The position numbers and the translations under genes are program-made. Below, piece after piece: positions 13,101 to 25,793 of a DNA stretch of 64,000 bases. This stretch comes from Drechslerella dactyloides. Lineage: Eukaryota > Ascomycota > Orbiliomycetes > Orbiliales > Orbiliaceae. The notes under the pieces were generated by a model. The model was given only the letters and a program-made list of their open reading frames with translations, was not told the DNA's origin and searched no databases. Where the stretch lies: the NCBI GenBank assembly GCA_020064725.1, contig JAGTWJ010000006.1:2108001-2172000 (forward strand), in the 5' to 3' direction. How positions within the stretch are numbered: position 1 is the stretch's first letter; each line of letters begins with the position of its first letter.

Positions 13101-14866
13101 ATTTATGATCCAAGACACCTTCCAACTCGTTCGCCCTAACTGGGCGCTTCACACCTCCCTCGAAGAAGCCGGAAAGGCATTTCAAGAGGCCGCAGCTAAG
13201 ATCTACGGCCCCGCTGAAGCCGCCGACGACGATTCTAGTGGAACCGACGAGGCAGTTGGAAGTGATATGGAAGACGAAGAGATCAAACTCTCGGACGACG
13301 AGATGGATGTTGAACCGGAAACGGCCGCTGGACAGGAAGCGAACGGAGGTGGTAATGAGGACGACGAGTCCGGTAGCGAGGACGGCTCATCTGAATCCGG
13401 AGACCCTGATGACGACGGTGTCGTTTATTCACGACCGCAGGAACAGCGGGATCCGGAAGCGGAAGCCGACTTCGACCGGGAGTTCGCCAAGATCATGGCA
13501 GAAAGTCTGGAAAGCAGGAAGTTCGAAAGAAAGACCGTCTTTGACGTACCGTTGCCAATCAAGAAGACCATCACCGTCCAAGCGGCCCCACCTCCTCCGA
13601 CTGGATTTACCGGGATCACCATGAGTATGCTCGAGGACGATGAGGATGAAGTGCCCCCAGCTCCAAAGCCTGGAATTATGACCTTCTCATTGCTCACGAA
13701 ACGTGGTAACAAGCAGCAGGTAGGTGGATCAAACGTCTTTTGGGAACCTATAGCAACTAACATGGTTTCACAGACTCGAGAAATCGAACTGCCGTCCGAC
13801 TCCACGTTCGCCGTCGCGATGAAGAGCAAACAGGAAGCTGAGCGGGAGGAACGACAACGCATCAAGGACCGTGTGCTACACTACGAAAGAATGGAAGAAG
13901 ATACGGCTCCATTCGGTAGGATGTCATCAATTATCCCCTGATAACAGCTGCGCTGACAGTTATAAATCCACAGAACCCCAACGTCCCAATACAAACGGCG
14001 CGAACCTTCGATATGGCGATAAAAACAAGACCGTCCGTGGCAAAAAGCTTCAACTAGGAGATTTCAACTGGTATGAGCACAATCCTAATCATAACCAGAT
14101 GATGATTCCTCGAAGTCAATACCGGAAGACCACGACTCGGTCATCTCCCACTGCTCGTTCTGGGGACTCATTCTCTCCTTCAATTGCCCACAACAAGAAA
14201 GAGCAGCAGCTATCATCCTCTGTCGACCCTTCTATTCAACAAATGAAGGCCGTCAGAGGAGATCAGCCCCCTTGCACGGAGAATGAGAGGAATTCAGAGA
14301 CACACAAAAATATGAAAACCACAATGCCGCAAGATGCCGTTCATATCAAACCCACAAATGAGAATAATGGGGCTTTGCCTGCCTTCAACAGGCGTCAAGC
14401 CCCAGCCATGAGCAATTCTCTCAATATGACAAACCGTCAAAACAGCAGCTTTGCCGCTGGGAAAGGCATCAACGATCAAAAACAAAACCACAGAAACAAC
14501 CAAAACATGAATTATGCAAATTATGCCAGCTCGCCTCGCTCCTACCAGGGAAACCGAGGCGGGTTCAACAACTATAACCAAACTACGCTAACCATTGGCC
14601 GCGGTTGTGATGGCGGTTCTGCAAACGTAGGACGTAACAGCGGCGCCTCTGGTTACAGAAACGCGAACTACCAATATCGCAACAACAATTCTACCAGGAG
14701 CGGCAGAGGCTCTCGCGGCAACAACCTTCAATATCGCGCTGCTCCGGACTACTCGACTTCGAGTGAAATTATCAGCACGACGGAAGCCCAGCGCTCAGTA
14801 CGGCCGCCAACTCCTCCACCTTTGCCGGCGATCGACGCGGCGCTCTGGCCGGCGCTCGGAAAGTAG
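10162..14866 (+). CDS. UPF2: Nonsense-mediated mRNA decay factor UPF2/Nmd2
   Basis: UPF2 bridges UPF1 and UPF3 in nonsense-mediated mRNA decay. Eight exons are proposed: 10162-10195, 10254-10298, 10360-12041, 12091-12276, 12329-12851, 12899-13719, 13774-13915 and 13974-14866, giving 1441 aa. Three MIF4G-type helical domains are recognisable: about residues 15-260 (ELRKLNQLIWEGRT start), 480-680 (LPELTNRDLIDNFAYEFCFL) and 690-900 (IYLDLNKKNYNKTIKSLRKL, then VCTLLDTCGECFDRG). An acidic region follows (about 915-1000), then the UPF1-binding segment (about 1095-1145; EIELPSDSTFAVA, QEAEREERQRIK). The last exon adds about 297 residues of Asn/Gly/Arg/Ser-rich sequence, in frame after a phase-1 intron. 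If that 58-nt intron were retained, translation would stop at 13941, giving a family-typical length. Intron donors and branch sites are canonical. Confidence 0.92.
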
Positions 14867-17432
14867 TAAGTTCTAGCTCGGCTGTTTGGCGGCTCACGGC
14901 GCTGCGCTACCACCGTCGTCGCTGCTGTCTCGACATCGACTCGACGATATGACGACGTCTCACCTGCCCGGACGCTACACCAACAACTCATCGTCCACTC
15001 GAGCAACGAGGTCAGGAATTCGCGAGAACGATCTCCGCTTCGATGAAGGTTTTATCCGACAGGAGCATTTCGCCGGTCCTAGCCTGGCTTTATCGGAGCT
15101 GAATTCGAGGACTGGGAATGAGGGTGAACCAGATGAGGTCGTTTTTTTCTTCTTTGTTTGCCTTGATGCTGTTACTTTCCATCATCAGTTTCGTGACCAA
15201 AATGCACACGGGGAATTCAAGTCAAAATGCCGAATTATCTTTACCTTACCTTGTAATCTTGGTACCTGCTTCCTTTGTGTAAATTACGGTCTTCCGTTCC
15301 TACGTTTTATCACTACCGTGCCTATAGGAGACTGAAACATAGCGCGCTGATGCTATCAACTTACTGTGTCAGTCCATTGTCACCAAAATAACATTAACAA
15401 AAGCTTCATCATTGATAGATCAGGTAGATATATCAGGGATATATTTCTATTTTATAATACATGAATTGTGGTCCCAGTTACGTTTGGAGAGGCCTTATAT
15501 GGGCCTTGAGTTCAACTGGAGACAAAATAATTAACCCGCACTCACCCTCTAATTATAACAAGAGCGTGAATTCCCGATACTCCATCAATATAATACATCG
15601 ATGCATCTACATCGATGCATCAGGATAGATGGCTATCCGTCCCAAGGTAATATATCAACATACATCATTAGCCTTCGAGAATTGGTATACATCCTCTCTA
15701 ACTTAAAGACAGTTATACAGACGTCGCCATAAGCCGATCGCGGGGTAGTATCAGTGGATAACATGATTTTTTCCCCTATTTGTATCGGGTTGCTCAATTC
15801 TCATCGACCCGCTCGTCGTTGTATTGTTCTGAGAATACCATAGAAAATACGCAGCGGATAGGTTTGTGAACTTGCCGACATGCCCGTGCCATGTCTTTAT
15901 GCTGATGCTGGACTCCAAGGCAGGAATAAAAATCGAACTGATTCTGATATGGCATATACTGATGCACATTGGTGTCATATATATATGCAGTAAAAATATA
16001 GTTCTTTAGAGTCCAGATATAACTTTGCCTCATGCGCGTTCTCGAAAAGACATTTCTTAGGATGTATGTACCGACGGTCATCTGCCGGCCGCACCAAGCG
16101 GTCTCCGCATTTTGTCGGCAACCTTCGAGAATGGATGCACTTCGAAGTCTCATACGTAGGCGATTTTCTAAATAGAATAAAGTGAAAGCTTGCATGAACT
16201 GAGGGAGTGTGTATTGGTGTCGCGGCGCCGCCCCAATGGAGAAGAATAGCGCATATGTATTTTGGTATATTTATCGATATTCATTTACTTTCCCAGATTA
16301 GAAGGCCACACATGTCGCCGGGATGGTGATATGTAGTCGAACGGCTCTTCGCGACTGATTATTATGCTTGCAGCTAAGTCATTTTATGATATGATCTATA
16401 ATAATGCATTAAATTTAACGGGACCCATGGATTGGTATTTTCTCGCCAGTGGCCCCTTTTGCATCTTCTATCGTGTCCAGAGTCTTTCCGCGGTCTGTAG
16501 TACGAGTATCGATCATGCTCGACTAGGTTTCGCTTATATCAAGAGAAAACGATATAATGGAAAACTTCCGTTGATCTGGGAGTGGTAAAAGAATCAGCTC
16601 AGCTGACCAGAGACACATCTTTCCGTGCACATATATTACGGTTTCCATCTACAGTCAGTGTTAAGTGATGACATATGGTGGTCTCGCAGATATATAGATA
16701 TCGCCGCGTTATAGATTGTAATGATGGATTTGGCTCGCCGCTGCGAGACTTGACAAACAATGCATATAGGATATCGGTCTCCTCCGCAGAGCTCCGAGGT
16801 CTAGCCAACCAATTGATCCCACCTCGTAGGGCTGAGTTGGAGCGCCTAATTTTTCTTCGTGCAGTGCGCAGTTGTGGCGCTTGCGAGCGGCAATGGTGAC
16901 ACAACGGGTATCTGCGCGGAGACTCGCCTAGAACCATGAAGACAGCTACGGGTACCTATCGTCTCGGGGATAGCTACAACTAAGAGCTCAGGCTTTGATT
17001 TGCGAATTCAGCTTCGCCTTCATCCATACATTATGGACGCCACCAGTAGCTGGTAGCCGCCGACGTCAATGGATATGCGAGTTCGATTTTTGCGCATGTA
17101 TGCAGATGCATAGTTCGACCCATGAATATTAATATTGTATTCCTTCAATAAAATATGAACCCTCAGGTCGGCAAGAGTATAAATGTGCCCTTCATCTCCC
17201 TTCAACATCGATTTGATCATCGACCCAGACAATCATCGCATTAAGCCATATATTTAACTCACCCTATAATATTTGCTATCTGAATACTTCCACTCTCTAG
17301 TCCGGTTACCTTTGTATCGATTCCGGAGCCGCTGCCCATTTTATACAATATTCTCAAGCTAAGCACTCAAGTACTTCAAGTCCTCAGTTATATCGGCAAC
17401 TCCATCCAAAGACCCCGGCTTACACCGAATCG
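14867..17432. other. Gene-poor AT-rich stretch
   Basis: The first few hundred bases are probably the UPF2 3' UTR. No convincing gene follows. The stretch has many short TA tracts and a 14-bp-period direct repeat at 15595-15621. A TTTTATACAATATT stretch near 17340 may be part of the promoter of the small secreted gene at 17433. Confidence 0.45.
15595..15621. repeat. Two-copy direct repeat of a 13-mer
   Basis: ACATCGATGCATC occurs twice, separated by one T. Each unit contains the overlapping palindromes ATCGAT and ATGCAT. It lies in non-coding DNA and has no assigned function. Confidence 0.7.
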
Positions 17433-18056
17433 ATGTTCACGAAAGTACTCTTCAGTATCATTTCCTTGGCCTTGGCTGCGAGCGCCACCCCAGTTCCAGC
17501 TCGACCAAAAGGCGACGCTTGGGCAGATGTCACCACGTGTTCCTACGTCTTGATTGACTTCAACGCGCAACGTACTGGATGGGTCTATACACAATATGTC
17601 GGCACCATCATGCGGTACCATACCTGGGATGGCTGGTCGACCACCATTTACAGCGACGTCACACCAGTCAGCACCACGTGGCCTGATTTGTATACATCAC
17701 ACTGCACCTCCGTTGATGGGCATGAATATTGTTTCACGGGTAGCTGGCAGGCGACACCAGCAGACCCCGCCCCGGGACTATACATTTGGGGCCCCAACAC
17801 CCCGTACCGAGGTGTCAAGATACCGGCAGGTTCCCCGGATTGGAGGGTTCCCGCCAACAGCGATAATAAAGAAGATCAGTTACTTTGCTTAAATAAATGG
17901 CCGTTATCGAGTTTGCCATTCGCAGGGGGGAAGGGATATTGTGAATATATTGATCAGGCGCAACAGGACGGCGCCCCGCAGCAGCCGAAGTTGAGTTCGT
18001 ATTGCAGTTATGGTTCTTCGACGTGGTCCTATTGGAACCTGCCTTACACTCTTTAG
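17433..18056 (+). CDS. Small secreted protein, six cysteines, unrecognised family
   Basis: A single exon encodes 207 aa. The N-terminus is a clear signal peptide (MFTKVLFSIISLALAASATP) with a likely cleavage after SAT or shortly beyond, followed by a PVPARP stretch. The mature protein contains six cysteines (TTCS, HCTS, YCFT, LLCLN, YCEY, YCSY) and many Trp and Tyr residues, and it has no membrane segment or GPI signal. It is flanked by long gene-poor AT-rich DNA. No domain is recognised. It does not share the CLTxW or VWGCSK motifs or the intron plan of the 2-6 kb pair, so it is not treated as a member of that family. An effector-like or wall-associated extracellular protein is possible. Confidence 0.72.
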   Translation: MFTKVLFSIISLALAASATPVPARPKGDAWADVTTCSYVLIDFNAQRTGWVYTQYVGTIMRYHTWDGWSTTIYSDVTPVSTTWPDLYTSHCTSVDGHEYCFTGSWQATPADPAPGLYIWGPNTPYRGVKIPAGSPDWRVPANSDNKEDQLLCLNKWPLSSLPFAGGKGYCEYIDQAQQDGAPQQPKLSSYCSYGSSTWSYWNLPYTL

Positions 18057-19535
18057 GTCTTCTTTCTTGGCTGCTCGTTTAGCCGTCTGTCAAACATTGC
18101 TTTGCCAGATGAAAGAACCTCCCCCGAAATTCAAAATTCACATTTGTACTATACTATTATGATCGCTATTGGATGCTTGTTGGGTTAGGGCTGTCGGGAC
18201 GCCCGATTCACTACTTTTGTTCTGTTTCATTTTTTTTATATGTATTCTTCCGGCTCAGAAGATTGGATCTATAGTGCCGATAGATTGTTTAGTCGTAAAA
18301 TTACCCCCCTGGGATATAGGATATTGGCATATATATATACGTTTTAGAACGTAGAAATACATTCAAGGAGTTTCATGCGATTATATATATTCCTCTTCTT
18401 AAAGATATCTAGAGTCTAACCTGCCGAGCCATGACTTATGTCTAGGCGTGGATGCATCCTACATTTTGGCTTCCTTTACTGAAGCAGTCCACCAGTTGCC
18501 TGGAATGCCGGTCGTCACATAATACGGTATTCAAGATAAAAGCATTACCAAGTAATAATAAACGATACAAATTAAAGACCCACCAGCTTCAAGAAAAGGG
18601 TAGAATCTGGATACATGAATACCATGCAATAATATTACTCAGCCCACGCTGCTGTGGCTTGCAGCATGTAGAGCTACCCTGTATATATACGTACATACAT
18701 GTAGGTACGTTAACATTTGTCAACCCGAATTTCATACTCATCCAAACGGGGTGGCTGCAAATGAGCCAGGACATCTCCCCAACTCCTTAAGTTTTTGATG
18801 GAGATCCCGAGGGGTTTGCAGTTTGAAAAGTCATCATCAGGCCACCAGAACTCAAATATTTCATTGAAGCTGGATAGTATGTATGTCTGAAAAAATATAT
18901 ACAACACGAGGATGGATTGCAAAATGATCTCATATGTACCAAGCCGGGGGTGAAAATAGATGATCTTTATGGTAGTAACGAGTTCATGATATGGTCAGAA
19001 CATTATCGGAGTACGATGTTGGTAAAGCCATATGGCCATATTTCGAGTCCATTAGCACATTCATATAGCTGGTAATTGGGCGTCTTGATGTTGTGGTCAA
19101 TGTCAATATTTCTTTCACAGAGCTTCGTGACATGTCACACGTGTCTTTGAGAGCTGGTATGTTGACCAGGATTGGAGCGCCAAGTGTGGTCCAGGGTAAT
19201 CCAGAGGTCTCTAGGAGCCGAGTAGTTGATGGAGACATGGTAGAATGAATGCTCTTCTGGGAAGAACGTACATTCAAGGGGTTCCGAGCACAGAAAAGCT
19301 TGAAGTATGATCACATATGGCAGATGGCTCGATTTATCGATATCCACACCTCATCGCGTACTATAAGCAGAGAAACTTTCAAAATATCTGTGTTCGTAAG
19401 CGTAAGCTCAAAAGACATGATCTCTAGTTTTTGTTTCATCAACATTCTGAGCCTGCTCATGGGCTTGGGGTTAGTGAAACGATATTGAAATGCGCTTCGC
19501 TAAGTCCTCAATGGGAAGGAGTAAAAAAAAAAGAA
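18057..19535. other. Gene-free stretch before tRNA-Asp
   Basis: No coding region is supported. AT-rich, with TA tracts such as 18331-18340. Confidence 0.45.
19523..19532 (-). terminator. RNA polymerase III terminator of tRNA-Asp
   Basis: A run of ten A on the plus strand reads as T10 on the minus strand, three bases past the tRNA 3' end. This is a strong Pol III termination signal. Confidence 0.85.
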
Positions 19536-19607
19536 CTCTCAAACGGGGAATCGAACCCCGATCGTCCGCGTGACAGGCGGAAATCTTGACCATTGGACCA
19601 TCTGAGA
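19536..19607 (-). tRNA. tD(GUC): tRNA-Asp (anticodon GTC)
   Basis: The 72-nt gene has no intron. The acceptor stem TCTCAGA pairs with TTTGAGA, followed by discriminator G. The anticodon stem TCCGC/GCGGA encloses the loop CTGTCAC, giving anticodon GTC. The T arm is GGGGTTCGAATCCCC with a perfect stem. A T10 terminator follows. Confidence 0.95.
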
Positions 19608-22335
19608 TGCTTGCTTGAAATCGGTGAACTGCGATGTCTTCATGCGCGTAATGGAAGCACTGAATGTATCCCTACAAGCTTTTGTCATGAGGCACCATGG
19701 GCACCGCCATGTGCCGTAAATAATATTCTGCTTGCGTGTGCTAGTAATATATATACCTTAATCTGACGCTGGTCTTTGATATGATGCCGCTCATGAACTC
19801 CCGATTGCTATCTAAGCGTCGTAATTTAAAATAGTGATATACATGCTGTCAAATACGTATATATACCAGGTCGAGCCAGTATGGGAAATTACTCTCGCTC
19901 CGTGATATTTACATAGTCAACGAAAGATCCAGAGCCACTCGTAGCATATTATTATACCTGTAGTTGTGAAGTTGTGACAGACCCACATGCTTGGACCAGT
20001 TTGGATGGATTCCATTCAGCACCGATATACCGATATCGGCCTTGTGACATTTGTAATATACTGGGGATACAATGTATAGCCTATCAAGATATAGATAGAT
20101 CAATAGAGTAATCATTTATGAGCTATGTTAGGAGTGTAGGAAAATGAAAGCCTACCGCCGCGGACGACGACTCGCATGGCCGTGCCGCAATATTTATATA
20201 TATATAATTATCCAAGAAGTGGCCATGGAGGATAGATGGAGCTGGTTGAGGCTGGCAGCATCGAGCCTGATCATGGCTTATGCATAGTATACTACCATTG
20301 GTGGGTAGTAAACGATGCCTGACTTCTTGATGACTATTCATGTATTGAGAGCAATCATCTCAGATTAAAATGCCCATGCAAGATGAGTCAAACCGTTCAA
20401 GGTCAACAAAACGCGACTCGTGGGGGTTGCAGATTTTGATATTATACGTAAGTATATTTATGGATGGATGGGATGCATCAAGAGAGCACATATACTTTGG
20501 GTCTGAGTCTGTACGTGATGTAGGCTTATTTGTGGAAGTGCTATGTAGTGGGAGGTTGACGTGAAATGTATGAGAGATGGAGGAGAAGAGGATTGGACAC
20601 AGACGTGTTGGCGGTTATATAGTAAGTACTCTCTCAGCTGAGCCAGAACGTTCTAGTACCCATGGACCAGTCGACATCGCTAATGGCTTGAGCTTCCTGA
20701 GAAGGCTTACCATAAGCTTCTACCAGTATTTAGAGCTGGCACTATTGGCGTGCATGGAGGCACTATTGGGCCGTCGTCTTGCTAGATAAGAGACAGAATG
20801 ATATCCGATTCATAATGCCGAATGACGGACACTTTTTATATGATATCAATGGCAAGTGATGACAACGACCCATGGAGGTACACAAAAATAAAAGAACAGT
20901 GGGTAGTGCCCTGTTTAGGCACACACATCAGATGGAATGAGACAAACTGGGACTGCAGTGGTATACCGCGCACGGCTCACACAAAAAGCGCGAACGCTAC
21001 CTGACGGGCGAAGGTTGTGTCCACGAGACTGCTGCCTTGCTTTACCTGGTGACGCCGGATAAAGTAAAGGTGGGCGGGTGGATCCGGAAGCACCGAATCA
21101 GCCCTGGCCGTTGGAAGCAGCACGAACGCGCAGTATGAATTCGTAATCATGGGCCTGATCGAAAAATCGATCCAGCACATGCAACAGAAAAGTGTGTGTG
21201 ACAAGCTACGTCTGCATGCAATGCACGTCAGCGGCTGGACCTGCCAGACAAACATATCCAGTTCACACATCCAGCAATTCTGCGGCTTTCTGCGGTTGGA
21301 AAGGTCGGGTTTCACAGTGCTGCAGGCACTGTTATCTCTGCGCATTTAGTGTCGCAATCGCCCCCTCTCAAAAGGGCAAATTTACTCAGACAGAAGGCAT
21401 TGCAGAGGCCCAGAGCTGTCAAATCGGTAGCGAGGACATCGCGTATGACGCATCTCTCACAGGGGAAAAGGTAATACGTAATACAAATTCGACGGCATTG
21501 GGCGACCGACACCAACTTCATTGTGAGAGCCCGATTGCTAATCGTAAGGCTGCGCAGAGCATCTAGCGTGGTTATCGGTGGAATCGAAGCGATATCTCTG
21601 GCGCGATAAGCATGCCGCCGGAGGTTTGAGACCACCGTTCAACCGCGGATGCATTTGGTTCTCGCGAGCTTCGGCGAGACCTCGTTTGCTCGCAGGGGTG
21701 CCAAGCGTAACTGACGTGCAGCGGCACCAATAAGAGCCCTGACTCGGACGATAGCGGCGGGCATTTGCATGGGCGAATTGATTGGCCGCAGAAGTAGTAG
21801 TTTACTTGACAGCGGGGAGCCGATGCAGCGAGTTGTTCGCTCGGACTTCGCTTGATACCTGGATGAAATGGAGATGTGAGAATTAGCGAAGTCCGCGGGC
21901 AGGGATGTGATGAATAGATGAGATGAAGTTTGTCCGTGGCACCAGCCGCACGTTCGCCATGCCGAAAGTGAGTGCTCCCCTGCTCATGCGATCCAGCCTG
22001 CATGCTTAAGTACCAACCTCGTCGCTGTACGTGGAATCGTGGATGAAATGCAGCGTCGTCTGTGGCTCTCCTGAAAATGACGGCCGCTGGTGCCGTTTCA
22101 GGCTGCGAGTGCTGCTCAGCTGATAGAATTCTTGCCGAAGATAAATCTTTGCAACCGGAGGACTCCACCACACCGCCGAAACGACTCACGATGATGTCGA
22201 TGAGAGCCGTCCCGCCCGCCGTATAAGAGCGAACCACGCCCGTGTCCGAGCCGACTTGACTCTCCCCGACGGCTTCATCTCCCGTCCGCGTATACGTCCA
22301 TCGGCCCCACGTTCGACCAGTCGCAGTCCGCCAGC
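19608..22335. other. Gene-free stretch upstream of the SulP gene
   Basis: No gene is supported; the open frames are short and not protein-like. TA tracts occur in the first kilobase (for example 20195-20206). The final few hundred bases are GC-richer and serve as the SulP promoter/5' UTR. Confidence 0.45.
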
Positions 22336-24676
22336 ATGAGTCGACCGACGTCACCTTCCTCCCCCGCGCCCGCGAACTCCCAGGGCGGCCAGCGACCGAA
22401 CAGCTCCCGCGGAGCCAACCTCTACACCTCCCTTCTGTCCCCCCGGACCGACGTCCATCCGCAGTCCAGCAACGGCGCCCGCAACAATGGGACTTTCCCC
22501 GTGTCCGGGTCGGCGTCTCCCACTTCCTCCGTCACCGGAATCCCCCCACCAAATATGCCCCGGAAGATATCCTCCTTCGGCGCCATCCCAATCCACGATC
22601 TCGACGATGACGAGGGATCGATAGCCAGCGATGGTGGTGAATCAAGCTTTAACCGCAAGCGGCGGCGTAAAATGTCGACAGTAGAACTGGCACGGTTTAG
22701 CGGCGTCAAATACCCCTGGCTGATGTACCTGAGCTACTACGTTCCCGCCCTCAAGTGGATACCGCATTACGATCTGAAGTTTTTGGCTGGCGATATCGTT
22801 GCTGGAGGTGAGAATGCTCTCTATTATGCCCAAAAACTTTCAATCTAATATAGATATCACAAATAGTGACATTGGCGTCAATATACATTCCCATGGCGCT
22901 CTCGCTCGCTGCCAACCTTGCCCATGCCCCTGCAGCGCTGGGTCTATACGCGTTTGTCATTGTACCCGTCATCTACGCCATTTTTGGTTCCTGTCCACAA
23001 ATGGTAACAGGGCCTGAGGCTGCTGGCTCTCTTCTCGTCGGTGAGGCCGTACGCAGAGCCATAAACTCCGGCAGGGTGCCTGAAGAAGATGGTATCGGGA
23101 ACGCCATCATCGTCGGCATCGTCACGGTTCTAACCGGAATCATCACTCTGTTGGCTGGAATCATCCGCGTCGGATTCCTCGACAGCGTGCTTAGTCGTGC
23201 CCTGTTACGCGGCTTCATCTCCGCTGTCGGTGTCGTCATTCTGGTTGACCAGTGCATACCTGAATTGGGACTCGCCCCTCATGCTAAAATGGAACACGTA
23301 CAGCATGCTTCATCGGTAACAAAGATCGACTTTTTAATTCGCAATATACCGAATATCCATATTCCGACCGCTCTGGTGAGCACGGTATCACTACTCATAA
23401 TCGTCGTTATGAAGAAGGTCCGAGAAAAGTTGCAGGATCGTCACACCTGGATTGTCTTCATCCCCGATAGGTTCTTGGTAGTTACCATTGCGACAATCTT
23501 GGCGGCCAAGTTGAAATGGAAGGCCAAGGGAATCGATACTCTGGGCGACGTTTCGGAAGGCCAGTTCGCGATTCGATTTCCGTTCAAGAACGAAAACATG
23601 CACGAGATTAGAGAAGCGCTACCCACGGCCTTTTTGATCGCTGTGCTCGGGTTCTTCGAGAGCGTTGTCGCCGCGAAAAGCTTGGGCAGCGCAGTTGAAA
23701 CAAATATCAGCTCGAACAGAGAACTTGTCGCACTGGGTGTTGGCAATATCCTCGCCGGATTCGGATGTGGTTTGCCTTCATTTGGTGGCTATGGACGCAG
23801 CAAGTTGAACGTTACGACAGGCGGAAGGACGCCGATGAGTAGCATTGTCCTCGCTTTCATTACGCTGATGTGCATCTTATTCGTGCTGCCCTACTTCAAG
23901 CATATTCCCGTGAGTCGCCACCCTCTATCTCAATCTACGTTACTATACTAACAAACATACAGCGATGCGTCCTATCAGCTATGATCACCTCTGTCGCCTT
24001 CTCTCTCCTCGAGGAAGCCCCAGCAGATATCGAATTTTTCCTGCGCATCCGCTCTGTAATCGACCTGTTCATGATGGTGATAGTCTTCACTCTTACCGTC
24101 TTCTACTCTCTCGAATTGGGCATCGCAGTCGGTGTCGGCCTCTCCATCGTACAGATCCTCCAGCATGCGACCCGCGCGCGTATCATAATTCTCGGACGGG
24201 TGCCGGATACCACACCGGCAGTATTCAAGAGTGCCGAAGACTTCCCCGAAGAAATCCAACAAATTGAAGGATGCTTGATCGTTAAGATCCCCGAGCCCCT
24301 CACCTTTGCGAACGCAGGCGACTTGAAGAACCGGCTTCGGCGACTAGAGACCTACGGCAGCATGTTGGCACATCCTAGCTTGCCGAGATTACGGAGCCAA
24401 GAACACAACAAGAACGTGGTATTCGACGTGCACGGCATGACAAGCATCGACGGCAGCGGCACACAAGTGCTACTGGAGATCGTGGAGTCGTACTGCGAGC
24501 GCGGGGTCCGAGTTTACTTTGCCCGCGGGCCGGTGAGAGGCGGCGACGTGTGGCAGTGTATGGAGAACGCTGGAATCGTGGATTTGGTCGGCGGAGAGGA
24601 AAAGTTCTTCGAGCACGTGTCCGAGGCGCTGAGAGACATGGAGGAAGAGCGGGATTCAGGGCCGACGGGCGCATGA
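22336..24676 (+). CDS. SulP family anion transporter with STAS domain
   Basis: Three exons (22336-22807, 22867-23909, 23963-24676) encode 742 aa. The first 120 residues are Ser/Pro-rich, probably cytosolic and phosphorylatable. The SulP transmembrane core follows (VTLASIYIPMALSLAANLAH, then CPQMVTGPEAAGSLLVGEAV, later FFESVVAAKSLGSAV and GFGCGLPSFGGYGRSKLN). A STAS domain occupies about residues 590-720, with the typical VFDVHGMTSIDGSGTQVL strand-helix. SulP proteins move sulfate or other anions. The MVTGPEAA signature and long N-terminus resemble the yeast vacuolar SulP member Vsb1 (YGR125W) more than the plasma-membrane sulfate permeases, so substrate and membrane are uncertain. Both introns have canonical ends, and the second has an ACTAAC branch site. 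A basic RKRRRK run precedes the core. Confidence 0.9.
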
Positions 24677-25793
24677 TGTAGATGAGTGTAGCGTGTTAAG
24701 AGAGGCCCGGACGGTGTGTTCGATGAAAGTTGGTACATCTGTGATTAAACCGCGTATATTATGGACCCGATGATACTAGGTAGAGTAGATTGTGCGATCT
24801 CCTTTGTTCTCTTTGGTCGCGCTATAGCTAGGCGTTGAATTGAGGTTTTAGTGACTGCTCCTGTGCCACAGAAGAAGATCCCATATCGATATATCAGTCC
24901 ATCGGTCTCTGAGCCAGTGACAATACCGAAGGCCCACGACTAGCGCCTTTTTCTCATTGTAATTTGGCCGTGTTTTCGAACTTTCCCACCTCCGCCGCAC
25001 CACAGTCATCTGCCTCGTATGATTTTCACTCTATTAAGATATGTCAACGTTGGATACCATATTGATACAGCGCTCATTGATGTCGGTGGATCGACCACGT
25101 CTTGTAGATGAAGTATTAGTTAAAAAATCAAGGCACTTCCCTTTTCCGAAAATTGCACTAGTCTTCTAGCTGGAGATAGCCACAGTACTGATGATAGCAT
25201 GGTAATTGAAGGCATCTTTCCCTAAGCTATACTCGTACAAAAAATTTAAACTGTGCATACAGCGGCATGAATGCGGTCGGATACATCAAAGCAATAAATA
25301 TATAGTATATATAATACTCGTTTTGCGCTATGTGCAAAGTCGTCGGTAATAAATTTATAAATTTAACGCTCGGTTCCACTTTTCTTTCAGTGCATTGGTA
25401 GTTCCGCAAAGTATAGTTGATATGATAATGGTCTTTGTCTCGATAAAGATCAAACGCACGCGATGAAACACATGGAGATATCATATACGTATTGCGGATC
25501 TATAGAACCTCAAAATGACTCGTAGTTAAGCTCGACAAATATGCCACAACTGATCAACTGAGCTGGAACGAAACCCGGCAAGTGGCCTAATATTTGCCCT
25601 TTAGCCTCAAGGTCCAAGCCAGATAATTTTCTACCCGCACCATCTCGGAATCAATTAATCAATCCATTAATTCAGATCAGAGCCGCAAAATTTGCCAAAG
25701 CAACTTCACTCGCTATATACACTCGACAACCTTTATTTCAGTTGAATACGTACATACCTGTGGATATAGGCCATAACATCTGACTAGTATACA
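24677..25793. other. Intergenic AT-rich DNA
   Basis: No gene is seen. TA-rich around 25295-25312. The last 60-80 bases contain a TATATA element near 25712 and lead into the F-box gene. Confidence 0.45.

Noticed and set aside
14886..15335. 149-residue open frame after UPF2
   Set aside because: It begins within the expected 3' UTR, has no domain or signal peptide, and turns into Phe/Val-rich text typical of AT-rich non-coding DNA.
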